12,131 bases of DNA, taken from assembly GCA_017964055.1 (NCBI GenBank), contig JAGCSS010000158.1, positions 1 through 12,131 on the forward strand. Direction: 5' to 3'. The position numbers and the translations under genes were made by a program. Below the pieces are notes generated by a model that saw only the letters and a program-made list of their open reading frames with translations, was not told where the DNA came from and made no database searches. Positions 1 through 7,198 of the stretch are shown here, piece by piece (within the stretch, counting starts at the first letter, position 1; each line of letters starts with the position of its first letter). The DNA comes from Lachnospiraceae bacterium. GTDB lineage: Bacteria > Bacillota > Clostridia > Lachnospirales > Lachnospiraceae.

Positions 1-512
1 ATACGGAGCCTCTCGTTATGCCCGGGAAGGTCTATATATTCGGCGGAGGACATGTCGCGCAGCGGCTGGTGCCGTGCCTGTCCGCCTGTGATTTCAGGTG
101 CGTCGTGATCGAAGACAGGGCTGATTTCGCCGATCCGAAGCTGTTCGGAGGTCTGGCGGAGACTCGGCTCGTACCGATAGACGAACTGGCCGGACTGGCA
201 CCGGAGCTCACTCCCGATGATTATGTATGCGTTATGACCAGAGGGCACCGCAGCGATTACGAGTGCATATTCAGCATGCTGAAGTCAAAGGCATGCTACA
301 TCGGAGTCATAGGCAGCAGGTCGAAGATCGCGGCACTTAAGGTGAGGCTTTCGGAGGACGGTGTGACCGAGGAAGAGATGCAGCGGCTCGTGGCGCCGAT
401 CGGCATAGAGATATATTCCGAAACACCCGCCGAGATAGCGGTATCGGTCACCGCGCAGCTCATCATGACGCGCGCGGTAAAGAACGGCAGCAGGAAAGCG
501 GCAAAGCATTGA
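1..512 (+). CDS. XdhC/CoxI-family molybdenum hydroxylase maturation protein, C-terminal Rossmann part (5' end outside window)
   Basis: The reading frame is open from base 3, so the ATG at 18 is probably an internal methionine and the gene begins before the window. The visible ~170 residues match the C-terminal XdhC domain: a glycine-rich dinucleotide-type loop (IFGGGHVAQ), then VMTRGHRSDYE, YIGVIGSRSK, and the late APIGIEIYSETPAEIAVSV signature. Proteins of this family help insert or sulfurate the molybdenum cofactor of xanthine dehydrogenase-type hydroxylases in the cytoplasm. The N-terminal XdhC/CoxI domain, if present, is not visible. No hydroxylase subunit gene lies in the window, so the client enzyme is unknown. 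It ends in TGA 32 bases before surE and probably shares its transcript. Family call is firm; exact role is inferred. Confidence 0.85.
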   Translation, partial: TEPLVMPGKVYIFGGGHVAQRLVPCLSACDFRCVVIEDRADFADPKLFGGLAETRLVPIDELAGLAPELTPDDYVCVMTRGHRSDYECIFSMLKSKACYIGVIGSRSKIAALKVRLSEDGVTEEEMQRLVAPIGIEIYSETPAEIAVSVTAQLIMTRAVKNGSRKAAKH

Positions 513-544
513 CGCGTGTCTGAAGCGAAGCGGAAGGAGAACAT

Positions 545-1318
545 ATGCGTATACTTGTAACAAATGATGACGGGATCACGGCAGAAGGCATCATAAGGCT
601 TGCCGCGATGGCGAAAAAGCTCGGCGATGTCACTGTCATAGCGCCCGATTCGCAGTGCAGCGCGATGTCACAGAAACTGACGATACTGACCTATGTGGAC
701 GTGAAAAAGGTCAGGGATTTCCCGGTGGAGGGAGTCGAGGCCTATACGGTGAGCGGAACGCCCGCGGACTGCGTGCGTCTAGGCATAGACAGGATCATGA
801 AGGAACGGCCCGATATCGTTTTTTCGGGGATCAACAACGGCTACAACACCGGCTATGACATCGCTTATTCGGGCACGATCGGGGCCACGATGGAGGCTCT
901 GTTCGCGGGGATTCCCGCGATAGCGTTTTCCACGGATTACCGCGGGATATTCGATACGGTGGATGAGTATCTGCAGCAGGTGACCGAAGAGGTGCTTAAA
1001 AAGCCGATCGGATGCGATGAAGTCTGGAATCTTAATTTCCCCGGCTGTCCTGTTGCCGACTGCAAGGGAATTCTCTGGGACAGGACGATCGCGCAGGATG
1101 ATTTCTACAACAATATCTATACCGAACAGCCAGCATCTTTTGTGGACGGCGCGGTAAGATACGCGATCACGGTCGAGGCGATAGAGCGCGCTTACGAGGG
1201 CACGGATATCAAAGCGATCCTGGACAATTATATTTCGATCGGAAAAGTTAAGAGCACCGTAGTGACACCGACTCTGCAGGATAAGATCACCTATCGCGGA
1301 CGTCTGAAAAATAAGTGA
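545..1318 (+). CDS. surE: 5'/3'-nucleotidase SurE
   Basis: This encodes a 257-residue acid-phosphatase-like nucleotidase that removes phosphate from nucleoside 5'- and 3'-monophosphates in the cytoplasm, using a divalent metal. The sequence shows the SurE hallmarks in order: N-terminal TNDDG with the metal-binding Asp8 and Asp9, the APDSQCSAMS segment with Ser39, SGTPADCVRLG (residues 70-80), and SGINNGYNTG (94-103) carrying the metal-site asparagine. These are followed by YSGTIGATMEALFAGIPAIAFS. Length is normal for the family (about 250-260). The ATG is preceded by GAAGGAGAACAT, a good ribosome site. It follows the XdhC gene by 32 bases and ends in TGA. A 147-base gap with possible promoter elements separates it from the SPFH gene. 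Confidence 0.95.
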   Translation: MRILVTNDDGITAEGIIRLAAMAKKLGDVTVIAPDSQCSAMSQKLTILTYVDVKKVRDFPVEGVEAYTVSGTPADCVRLGIDRIMKERPDIVFSGINNGYNTGYDIAYSGTIGATMEALFAGIPAIAFSTDYRGIFDTVDEYLQQVTEEVLKKPIGCDEVWNLNFPGCPVADCKGILWDRTIAQDDFYNNIYTEQPASFVDGAVRYAITVEAIERAYEGTDIKAILDNYISIGKVKSTVVTPTLQDKITYRGRLKNK

Positions 1319-1347
1319 GTCTAATTTGCACCGTCCATGGTGTTATT

Positions 1348-1377
1348 TTGCGGGCTTTGTGTTAAGATATGTATAAA
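1348..1377 (+). promoter_or_regulatory. Candidate promoter for the SPFH-rdgB-deacylase operon
   Basis: In the 147-base gap after surE, TTGCGG (1348-1353) and TATAAA (1372-1377) are separated by 18 bases, which fits a sigma-A type promoter. An overlapping alternative is the extended -10 element TGTTAAGAT at 1360-1368, but it lacks a good -35 box. Neither is a consensus match, so the call is tentative. A perfect 6-bp inverted repeat (GATCCG 1378-1383 / CGGATC 1394-1399, 10-base loop) lies just downstream and would sit at the 5' end of the leader RNA. Confidence 0.35.
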
Positions 1378-1465
1378 GATCCGAAAACCCCTGCGGATCG
1401 GGAGAAAACATAATTTGTGGGGAGTGAAAGGCAAGCTATGCCTGAACGAAGTGAAAGGAGCAAAT

Positions 1466-2353
1466 ATGGATTACGCTGTTTACATCATCATAGCTGTGCT
1501 GCTGCTGTGGATCATCGGAGCGAACATTCGCATCGTACCCCAGACACAGGCTTATATCATCGAGCGTCTCGGCAGATACTGCAACACATGGGGCGCGGGC
1601 ATTCACATCAAGATGCCTATCATCGACAAGGTGGTTAAGCGCTGTTCCATGAAGGAGCAGATCGCCGATTTCCCTCCCCAGCCGGTTATCACAAAGGATA
1701 ACGTTACGATGAAGATCGATACCGTAGTATTCTACAGGATATTCGATCCGAAGCTTTTCGCATACGGTGTTGAGGACCCGATCCTTGCGCTGAACAACCT
1801 GACAGCCACCACTCTCAGAAACATCATCGGTGAGCTCGAGCTCGACGAGACCCTTACTTCCCGTGAGATCATCAACTCGAAGATGCAGACCATCCTCGAT
1901 GTCGCAACAGATCCCTGGGGCGTTAAGGTCGGCCGTGTAGAGGTTAAGAACATCATGCCTCCGGATGCCATCAGAGAGTCGATGGAAAAGCAGATGAAGG
2001 CTGAGCGTGAGAGACGTGAGCAGATCCTTATCGCAGAGGGTGAAAAGAAGGCGGCGATCCTTCGCGCCGAAGGTGAAAAGGAGTCCGCAGTACTTCGCGC
2101 AGAGGCTCAGAAGATAGAGCTCATCAAGGAAGCCGAGGGTCATTCCGAGTCGATCAGACTGCACAAGGAGGCCGATGCCGTAGGTATCAAGTATCTGATG
2201 GATACAGGACTTAACGCTGAGCAGATCATTCAGATCAAGTCTCTCGAAGCCTTCACAAAGGCTGCCGACGGCCAGGCTACGAAGATCATCATCCCTTCTG
2301 AGATCCAGGGTATCGCGGGACTCGCAAAGGGTGTTCTCGAGGCCAGCAAATAA
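1466..2353 (+). CDS. SPFH/band 7 (stomatin, QmcA-like) membrane protein
   Basis: This 295-residue protein has one N-terminal membrane segment (about residues 4-21, YAVYIIIAVLLLWIIGANI). It continues with the band 7 opening RIVPQTQAYIIERLGRY, the PVITKDNV and VFYRIFDP strands, LRNIIGELELDETLTSRE, and a charged Ala/Glu-rich coiled coil (about 175-235, repeated AEGEK/RAEAQK units). Such proteins assemble into large oligomeric membrane scaffolds (flotillin-like microdomains), often influencing proteases or membrane protein turnover. The start at 1466 is chosen because AAAGGAG lies 6-7 bases upstream and the protein then starts with the anchor. The frame is open to 1337, but that would add 43 poorly hydrophobic residues across the intergenic region. 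No NfeD partner gene is adjacent. The stop overlaps the rdgB start by one base. Confidence 0.92.
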   Translation: MDYAVYIIIAVLLLWIIGANIRIVPQTQAYIIERLGRYCNTWGAGIHIKMPIIDKVVKRCSMKEQIADFPPQPVITKDNVTMKIDTVVFYRIFDPKLFAYGVEDPILALNNLTATTLRNIIGELELDETLTSREIINSKMQTILDVATDPWGVKVGRVEVKNIMPPDAIRESMEKQMKAERERREQILIAEGEKKAAILRAEGEKESAVLRAEAQKIELIKEAEGHSESIRLHKEADAVGIKYLMDTGLNAEQIIQIKSLEAFTKAADGQATKIIIPSEIQGIAGLAKGVLEASK

Positions 2354-2976
2354 TGGATAAGAAAACGATAGTGTTCGCCACGGGGAATGCGAACAAGGTG
2401 CGCGAGGTGCGCGAGATAATGCAGGGAACGGGCTATGAGTTCGTTTCGCTGAAGGATATCGGGCTGGTGCTCGATGTTGAAGAGACAGGACAGACATATC
2501 TGGAAAATGCCAGGATAAAGGCCAGGGCCGTAGCCGAGAACCTGCCCGAAGAGTACGCGGGTTACCTCGTAATGTCCGATGATTCGGGCTTTGAGGTGGA
2601 CTATCTCGACAGACAGCCGGGTATCTATTCGTCGAGATTCATGGGTGAGGATACGCCTTATTCCATAAAGAATCAGGCAATAATAGACAAGCTCGAGGGT
2701 GTTCCGATGGAGCAGAGGAGCGCGCGTTTCTGCTGCGCGGTCGTATGCGTTTTCCCGGACGGCCATGAGGTGGATACCTTTGCGACCTACGAAGGCGCTG
2801 TGGCTTATGAGGCAAAAGGCACGAACGGATTCGGATACGATCCGATATTCTGGGTGCCTCAGTACGGTATGACCGACGGAGAGCTTCCGCCTGAGGTCAA
2901 GAATACGATAGGCCACAGAGGCAAGGCACTGAGAATGATGAGAGATATTCTGGAAGGCAGAAAAGATGGTATTTGA
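2353..2976 (+). CDS. rdgB: Non-canonical purine NTP pyrophosphatase (XTP/dITP diphosphatase), RdgB/HAM1 family
   Basis: This encodes a 207-residue housecleaning enzyme that hydrolyses dITP, XTP and ITP to the monophosphate plus pyrophosphate, keeping deaminated purines out of DNA and RNA. Visible motifs are FATGNANKVREV (8-19), the EETGQTYLENARIKA segment (43-57), SDDSGFEVDYL with the catalytic acidic pair (75-85), QPGIYSSRF (88-96), GTNGFGYDPIF (156-166) for base and triphosphate recognition, and GHRGKAL (187-193). Family members usually have Ser before HRGKA; Gly here is a conservative variation. The ATG shares its A with the TAA of the SPFH gene (TAATG), indicating translational coupling, and its own 3' end overlaps the deacylase gene by 11 bases. 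Length is typical. Confidence 0.95.
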   Translation: MDKKTIVFATGNANKVREVREIMQGTGYEFVSLKDIGLVLDVEETGQTYLENARIKARAVAENLPEEYAGYLVMSDDSGFEVDYLDRQPGIYSSRFMGEDTPYSIKNQAIIDKLEGVPMEQRSARFCCAVVCVFPDGHEVDTFATYEGAVAYEAKGTNGFGYDPIFWVPQYGMTDGELPPEVKNTIGHRGKALRMMRDILEGRKDGI

Positions 2977-4519
2977 CATACTGATCAAAAACGGCAGGAT
3001 CATCGACGGCAGCGGTGCTCCTGCCTTTACTGCCGATATGGGCATTACGGACGGCAGGATAGCAGCTTACGGAAATCTGACCGGTGCTGAGGCCCGGCAG
3101 GTTATCGATGCGAAAGGATATACGGTCACGCCCGGGTTTATCGATATCCACCGGCATGCCGATGCCGAGGCGTATCGCGCAGGCTACGGTGAACTCGAGC
3201 TCGCGCAGGGACTGACTACGATCGTCAACGGAAACTGCGGGCTTTCGGCAGCTCCCCTGACAGGGCCTTTTACGGATGAGATAAAGGCATATCTGAGGCC
3301 CATTACGGGCGGGATAGGCGATAATGTGCCCACGCGGTCGATGAAGGAGTATCTGGACGGAGTCAAGGACGCGCCGATACATTCATACATGCTGGTCGGC
3401 GCGGGGACCGTGCGCGCCGGGATCGCAGGCTATAAGAAGCTGCGGCTTGATGATGAAGACTATACGCGGATACACAGGACTCTCGAACAGGCACTCTCGG
3501 AAGGCGCGCTGGGCGTGAGTCTGGGGCTCGGATACGCGCCGGAGTGTTTTTACACGACGGAAGAGCTTATCAGAGCGCTCGAGCCTTTAAGAGACACCGA
3601 TATACCGTTTACCGTGCACATGAGACAGGAGGGAAGCGGTGTAGTTGAGAGTGTAAAGGAGATGCTGAGCGTAGGCCGGGCACTTAACTGCCCTGTGCAT
3701 ATCAGCCATCTGAAGGCCATGGGCAGGATCAACTGGGGGAAAAAGATACCCGAAGCGCTGCGGCTGATGGCTGAGGCACGCGGGGACGGACTCGATGTGA
3801 GCTGTGATGTTTATCCGTATACCGCCGGCTCCACCCAGCTGATGCACATACTCCCGCAGGATATGCTCGAAGGAGGTACCGAAGCAGCACTCACGCGGCT
3901 TAAAGATCCGGCCGTCAGAAAAACTTTAAGTGACAGGATAGAAGAGAAGGTAAGCGACCCCGCATTTGACAATATAGCAAAGCTTGCCGGCTGGGAAGGG
4001 ATATATGTCACTTCGGTACGGACGGATAAGAATAAGATATATCAGGGAAAGAGCATCGCGGATATCGCTGCGGACAGAGGAGTGAGCGAGCTCGATGCCT
4101 GCTGCGATCTGCTGATCGAAGAGGACGGCATGGTCACGATGATCGACTCCATGGCTTCGGAGGATGACATAGAGATGATCCTGCGTGACCCGCGGAGCTG
4201 CCTGATATCAGATTCCACGTATCCCACGGAGGGGCTCAGGCATCCGAGGGTGTACGGTACATTTACCCGGATGATCGAGCATTTTGTTCTGGAAAAGCAT
4301 ACGTTGAGCCTCGAAAAAGCGATAGAGAAGATGACATACGGGCCGGCAGCGGCCTTAAGGATACCCCGGAAAGGGCTGATAAAGGAGAATTACGACGCGG
4401 ATATATGCATCTTCAGGCCCGAAGACCTGCATGAATGCGCGACGTATACGGATCCGCACAGGCTCTCTGCAGGTATGAGGGCGGTCATTGTCGGAGGCAG
4501 GCTCCGTTCAGCGGATTGA
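2966..4519 (+). CDS. N-acyl-D-amino-acid deacylase (D-aminoacylase), amidohydrolase superfamily
   Basis: This 517-residue enzyme is predicted to hydrolyse N-acyl-D-amino acids to a D-amino acid and a carboxylate, using zinc in a TIM-barrel amidohydrolase fold. The N-terminal strand (DILIKNGRIIDGSGAP) and the C-terminal DADICIFRPEDL/AVIVGGRL form the usual beta-sandwich. Metal and catalytic candidates are the HxH pair H62 and H64 (GFIDIHRHAD), C91 (NGNCGLS), H218 (VHMRQEG), H248 (HISHLKAMG) and D416 (LISDSTYP). Their spacing agrees with the Cys96/His220/His250/Asp366 pattern known for the Alcaligenes D-aminoacylase, from memory. The residue inside HxH is Arg rather than the usual Thr or Ser. 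It is the last gene of the operon, overlaps rdgB by 11 bases, and a terminator follows directly. It could instead act on related D-acyl peptides or hydantoin-like substrates. Confidence 0.9.
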   Translation: MVFDILIKNGRIIDGSGAPAFTADMGITDGRIAAYGNLTGAEARQVIDAKGYTVTPGFIDIHRHADAEAYRAGYGELELAQGLTTIVNGNCGLSAAPLTGPFTDEIKAYLRPITGGIGDNVPTRSMKEYLDGVKDAPIHSYMLVGAGTVRAGIAGYKKLRLDDEDYTRIHRTLEQALSEGALGVSLGLGYAPECFYTTEELIRALEPLRDTDIPFTVHMRQEGSGVVESVKEMLSVGRALNCPVHISHLKAMGRINWGKKIPEALRLMAEARGDGLDVSCDVYPYTAGSTQLMHILPQDMLEGGTEAALTRLKDPAVRKTLSDRIEEKVSDPAFDNIAKLAGWEGIYVTSVRTDKNKIYQGKSIADIAADRGVSELDACCDLLIEEDGMVTMIDSMASEDDIEMILRDPRSCLISDSTYPTEGLRHPRVYGTFTRMIEHFVLEKHTLSLEKAIEKMTYGPAAALRIPRKGLIKENYDADICIFRPEDLHECATYTDPHRLSAGMRAVIVGGRLRSAD

Positions 4520-4530
4520 CAACATTGCAT

Positions 4531-4567
4531 AAAACAGCTTAGACCTTAGAGTTTAAGCTGTTTTTTT
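4531..4567 (+). terminator. Rho-independent terminator after the deacylase gene
   Basis: An 11-bp perfect inverted repeat (AAAACAGCTTA at 4531-4541, TAAGCTGTTTT at 4554-4564) has a 12-base loop and runs straight into seven T residues (4561-4567). It begins 12 bases after the deacylase stop codon and closes the upstream + strand operon before the transporter promoter region. Confidence 0.9.
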
Positions 4568-4578
4568 ATATTTTATCA

Positions 4579-4588
4579 AAAACGTTTT
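4579..4588. promoter_or_regulatory. Palindromic operator candidate, distal site (AAAACGTTTT)
   Basis: A perfect 10-bp palindrome with a central CG is typical of LacI/GalR-family operators. It lies in the AT-rich region upstream of the transporter genes, about 100 bases upstream of the inferred transcription start. Its core matches the second site at 4697-4708. Binding by the lacI-type regulator of this locus is inferred. Confidence 0.5.
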
Positions 4589-4651
4589 AGTTGCGAATTT
4601 GAATTTTAGAAAATAAAACTGTTCAATATGCACAAAAATAGTTTTATTATG

Positions 4652-4680
4652 TTGTCAATAATACATGATTATGTTAAAGT
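4652..4680 (+). promoter_or_regulatory. Promoter of the ABC transporter operon
   Basis: TTGTCA (4652-4657, five of six matches to the -35 consensus) is followed after 17 bases by TAAAGT (4675-4680). The latter is preceded by TG one base upstream (TGTTAAAGT), an extended -10. The surrounding sequence is strongly AT-rich compared with the genes. Transcription would start near 4687, just ahead of the proximal palindrome. Confidence 0.6.
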
Positions 4681-4696
4681 TCGACTTGAAAAGAGA

Positions 4697-4708
4697 TAAA
4701 ACGTTTAA
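4697..4708. promoter_or_regulatory. Palindromic operator candidate, proximal site (TAAAACGTTTAA)
   Basis: A near-palindrome with the AAACGTTT core, placed about 10-20 bases downstream of the inferred start of transcription, is the classic place for LacI-type repression. Its centre is 119 bases from the centre of the distal site, a spacing that would allow DNA looping. Function is inferred from sequence and position. Confidence 0.55.
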
Positions 4709-4712
4709 TATA

Positions 4713-4737
4713 AACCGTCAGGCTTATCCGGACGGTT
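4713..4737 (+). promoter_or_regulatory. Leader stem-loop ahead of the first permease ribosome site
   Basis: AACCGTC (4713-4719) pairs with GACGGTT (4731-4737) around an 11-base loop. A competing pairing, CCGG 4728-4731 with CCGG 4738-4741, would reach the first bases of the ribosome site GGAGGGG (4741-4747). The two folds are mutually exclusive, but the second is only 4 bp, so a regulatory role is speculative. Confidence 0.35.
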
Positions 4738-4751
4738 GCCGGAGGGGATTT

Positions 4752-6179
4752 ATGAAAAAGAAATGGATCTGCGGAGTAAGTGCTCTGTTCCTGATACTTG
4801 CGCTTCCGTTCTTCAGCAGGATCGTTATCGTCGATCTGGTCGGCCTGTTCTCGAATATAGGCGTGACCAGGGAAATGGCCGCGGATCTGCTGACCGGATA
4901 CAATCTGTTCAATATCCTGTCCTTCGTGCAGTACTCGAATTACGGCCGGATCGGTCTGTTCGCCATGCTGCTCCTGCTGCTGATGATCGCCTGCGTTTAT
5001 TTCCATATCGCATTCATCATCAGGACACTCATGGGAGCGCGAAAGAACAAGGGCGAACTCGATATACTCTCGGCCGGAAAGCTCGCTTTCATCTTTGAGA
5101 TCATTACGGCGGCCGCAACGATCGCATTCGTTATCTTCTCGAATATCAAATTCGGGATCCGGGGCTTCATGCCCACCGTATGGGTTTACATTGAACTCCT
5201 GCTCGCCGTCGGAGCTTATGTGCTCATCAAGGTGCTCGAGGCAAAGGAGCGCAAAAAATACAATGAGCACGGTCTGCTGCATGAGATAAAGAAAAACTGG
5301 CCTCTTTTCATCATGCTGATCCCGACATTCGTCTACTTCATGATAAACAATTACCTTCCGATGCTCGGTGTGTACTTCGCGTTTACTTCCTTCAATTTCA
5401 GGGACGGCCTGTTCGCGAGCCCGTTCGTCGGCCTGAAGAATTTCGAATTCCTCGTGAAAGCCGATCTGTTCAGGCTCACAAAAAACACAATCCTCTACAA
5501 CGTGGTATTCATCGGCATCGGAAACATCCTCCAGATATTCTTTGCGATACTGGTCAGCAGGGTCGCTTCGAAATGGTATAAGAAAACCTCCCAGACCCTG
5601 ATGTTCATGCCTTATTTCGTTTCGTTCGTAATACTCAAGGTCATCGTCTACAACGTTTTTGAGTATCAGCACGGTCTGATCAACAATTTCCTGACCTCGG
5701 GCGGAGCGGAAAGGATAGATTTCTACAATACCCCTTCGTACTGGCCGGTGCTGATCACCCTGTTCTATCTGTGGAAAAACATCGGTTACGGAATGGTCGT
5801 TTATCTGGCTACGATCACCGGCATCGACAACGAGATCTATGAGGCAGCAAAGGTGGACGGAGCGAATGAGGTGCAGCAGATATGGTACATCACTCTGCCT
5901 CATATCAAACCGACGTTCATCATCCTGCTCCTGTACGCGCTGGGCAGCATCATGAAGGGACAGTTCGAACTGTTCTACCAGCTGATCGGAAACAACGGCG
6001 TGCTGTTCAACATTACCGATATTTTCGATACCTATGTCTACAGGATCACGATGACGCAGCCGCTCTCGATCGGTCTGGGTACCGCGGCGGGCCTGTATCA
6101 GTCGCTGTTCGGATTCCTGATAATCGTGCTGGTGAACTATCTCGTAAAGAGAAAGAATCCCGAATACGCGCTGTTCTGA
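4752..6179 (+). CDS. Carbohydrate ABC transporter permease (LplB-type) with extra N-terminal membrane domain
   Basis: This 475-residue inner-membrane permease forms one half of the channel of a sugar-type ABC importer. Residues about 183-475 are a normal LplB/UgpA-type permease (NWPLFIMLIPTFVYF, then six membrane segments). The EAA loop that docks the ATPase is at 364-383 (EAAKVDG...YITLP). Residues 1-165 are additional: about four hydrophobic segments (roughly 5-21, 67-92, 110-130, 141-161) with an outside loop containing TGYNLFNILSF. A charged linker (EAKERKKYNEHG) follows. The start at 4752 is chosen because GGAGGGG sits 5-7 bases upstream; the ATGs at 4665 and 4671 fall on the promoter -10 region and would add 27-29 polar residues. 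The second permease follows after 48 bases. No ATPase is encoded here, so a shared MsmX-like ATPase elsewhere is expected. Confidence 0.9.
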   Translation: MKKKWICGVSALFLILALPFFSRIVIVDLVGLFSNIGVTREMAADLLTGYNLFNILSFVQYSNYGRIGLFAMLLLLLMIACVYFHIAFIIRTLMGARKNKGELDILSAGKLAFIFEIITAAATIAFVIFSNIKFGIRGFMPTVWVYIELLLAVGAYVLIKVLEAKERKKYNEHGLLHEIKKNWPLFIMLIPTFVYFMINNYLPMLGVYFAFTSFNFRDGLFASPFVGLKNFEFLVKADLFRLTKNTILYNVVFIGIGNILQIFFAILVSRVASKWYKKTSQTLMFMPYFVSFVILKVIVYNVFEYQHGLINNFLTSGGAERIDFYNTPSYWPVLITLFYLWKNIGYGMVVYLATITGIDNEIYEAAKVDGANEVQQIWYITLPHIKPTFIILLLYALGSIMKGQFELFYQLIGNNGVLFNITDIFDTYVYRITMTQPLSIGLGTAAGLYQSLFGFLIIVLVNYLVKRKNPEYALF

Positions 6180-6187
6180 CGATCAGA

Positions 6188-6210
6188 GGCTCTGCGCATC
6201 ATGCGGAGCC
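6188..6210 (+). other. Intergenic mRNA hairpin between the two permease genes
   Basis: GGCTCTGC (6188-6195) pairs with GCGGAGCC (6203-6210), seven Watson-Crick pairs plus one G-U, around a 7-base loop. No T-run follows, so it is not a terminator. It sits just upstream of the ribosome site of the second permease and may protect or punctuate the transcript. Confidence 0.5.
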
Positions 6211-6227
6211 GGGAATAGGAGATTTAC

Positions 6228-7145
6228 ATGAAAAACAAACCACAGGCTGCTCCGACGGCTATAAAGAAATCGGCGGGAACGAAGGTATTCAACGGAATAT
6301 CGTATGTACTGCTGGCATTCGGCGCCATCGTATGCGTGCTCCCGTTCATAATCATCGTATCGGGCTCGTTCACCGACAACGTAACGATACTGAAGCAGGG
6401 CTACAGCCTTTTCCCCAGGGACTTTACGCTTGAAGCTTACAGGACGATCTTCAGATCGCCCAAGGACATCATTCAGGCCTATAAGATGAATGTCTATTAT
6501 ACCGTGGTCGGAACCTCGATCGGACTCACGATGATCGCTCTGACCGGCTACGTTATCTCGAGACAGGAATTCAAATACAGAAATACGGTTTCGTTCCTGA
6601 TCTATTTCACGAGCATATTCGGCGGAGGCATGATCCCCTGGTATCTGATGTACGCAAATGTCCTGAACCTGAAGGGACACACGCTGGCGATCTGGTTCCC
6701 GGCGCTCATGAGCCCGTTCCTCGTTATCCTTATGAGGACATTCATCGTGGGAGCGGTCCCCAACGCGATAACCGAGTCGGCAAAGATCGACGGCGCGGGA
6801 CATTTCACGATATTCTTCAGGATCGTGCTGCCCGTGCTCAAGGCGGGACTGGCTACGGTCGGACTGTTCCTGGCTCTGGGCTACTGGAACGACTGGTACA
6901 GATCCTCGATGTTCAGCACGAATTCATCGACATGGCAGCTGCAGTTCTATCTCTACGATCTGCTGAACGCCACGACGGCGATGAAGCAGATGGCATCGAA
7001 TGTCAGCATGAAGACTGCGGATCTGCCTACAGAATCGGTAAAACTGGCCATGGCGGTCGTCGCCACGGGCCCCGTGCTTCTCTTTTATCCCTTTGTACAG
7101 CGCTTCTTCGTATCGGGCATCACGGTAGGAGCGGTAAAGGGATGA
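6228..7145 (+). CDS. Carbohydrate ABC transporter permease (LplC/UgpE-type)
   Basis: This 305-residue second permease of the importer has the usual length for the LplC group. It shows a polar N-terminus, a first membrane segment (about 25-46, ISYVLLAFGAIVCVLPFIIIVSGSF), the typical LFPRDFTLEAYRTIF periplasmic-side segment, and FGGGMIPWYLMY. The EAA loop is at 183-202 (ESAKIDGAG...IVLP). The group's C-terminal ending is QRFFVSGITVGAVKG. ATAGGAG lies 6-7 bases before the ATG. It follows the first permease by 48 bases and precedes the binding protein by 53 bases, so all three are read together. The substrate cannot be told from the permeases; relatives move oligosaccharides and possibly lipo- or glycoconjugates. 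Confidence 0.93.
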   Translation: MKNKPQAAPTAIKKSAGTKVFNGISYVLLAFGAIVCVLPFIIIVSGSFTDNVTILKQGYSLFPRDFTLEAYRTIFRSPKDIIQAYKMNVYYTVVGTSIGLTMIALTGYVISRQEFKYRNTVSFLIYFTSIFGGGMIPWYLMYANVLNLKGHTLAIWFPALMSPFLVILMRTFIVGAVPNAITESAKIDGAGHFTIFFRIVLPVLKAGLATVGLFLALGYWNDWYRSSMFSTNSSTWQLQFYLYDLLNATTAMKQMASNVSMKTADLPTESVKLAMAVVATGPVLLFYPFVQRFFVSGITVGAVKG

Positions 7146-7198
7146 GAACACTTAATTCCGGCACCAATTTAATGTTTACATAAAAAAGGAGGACGATT

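Noticed and set aside
18..20. ATG at 18 as the true start of the XdhC gene
   Set aside because: No ribosome site is visible, the frame is open to the edge, and the family sequence continues N-terminally (EPLV precedes the Rossmann loop).
1328..1349. CACC/GGTG hairpin plus TTATTTT after surE as a terminator
   Set aside because: The stem is only 4-5 bp and the T-run is interrupted; too weak to call.
1436..2497. Open frame of 353 codons on the - strand opposite the SPFH gene
   Set aside because: The opposite strand has clear family motifs, a ribosome site and coupling; this frame has no recognisable domain and is a codon-usage shadow.
4665..4751. Earlier start (ATG at 4665) for the first permease
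   Set aside because: It overlaps the promoter -10 and lies before the inferred start of transcription, with no ribosome site; the 4752 start has GGAGGGG.
4674..5903. Open frame of 409 codons on the - strand opposite the first permease
   Set aside because: Highly charged, low-complexity Asp/Glu/Arg/His-rich translation typical of the reverse of a hydrophobic membrane protein; no ribosome site.
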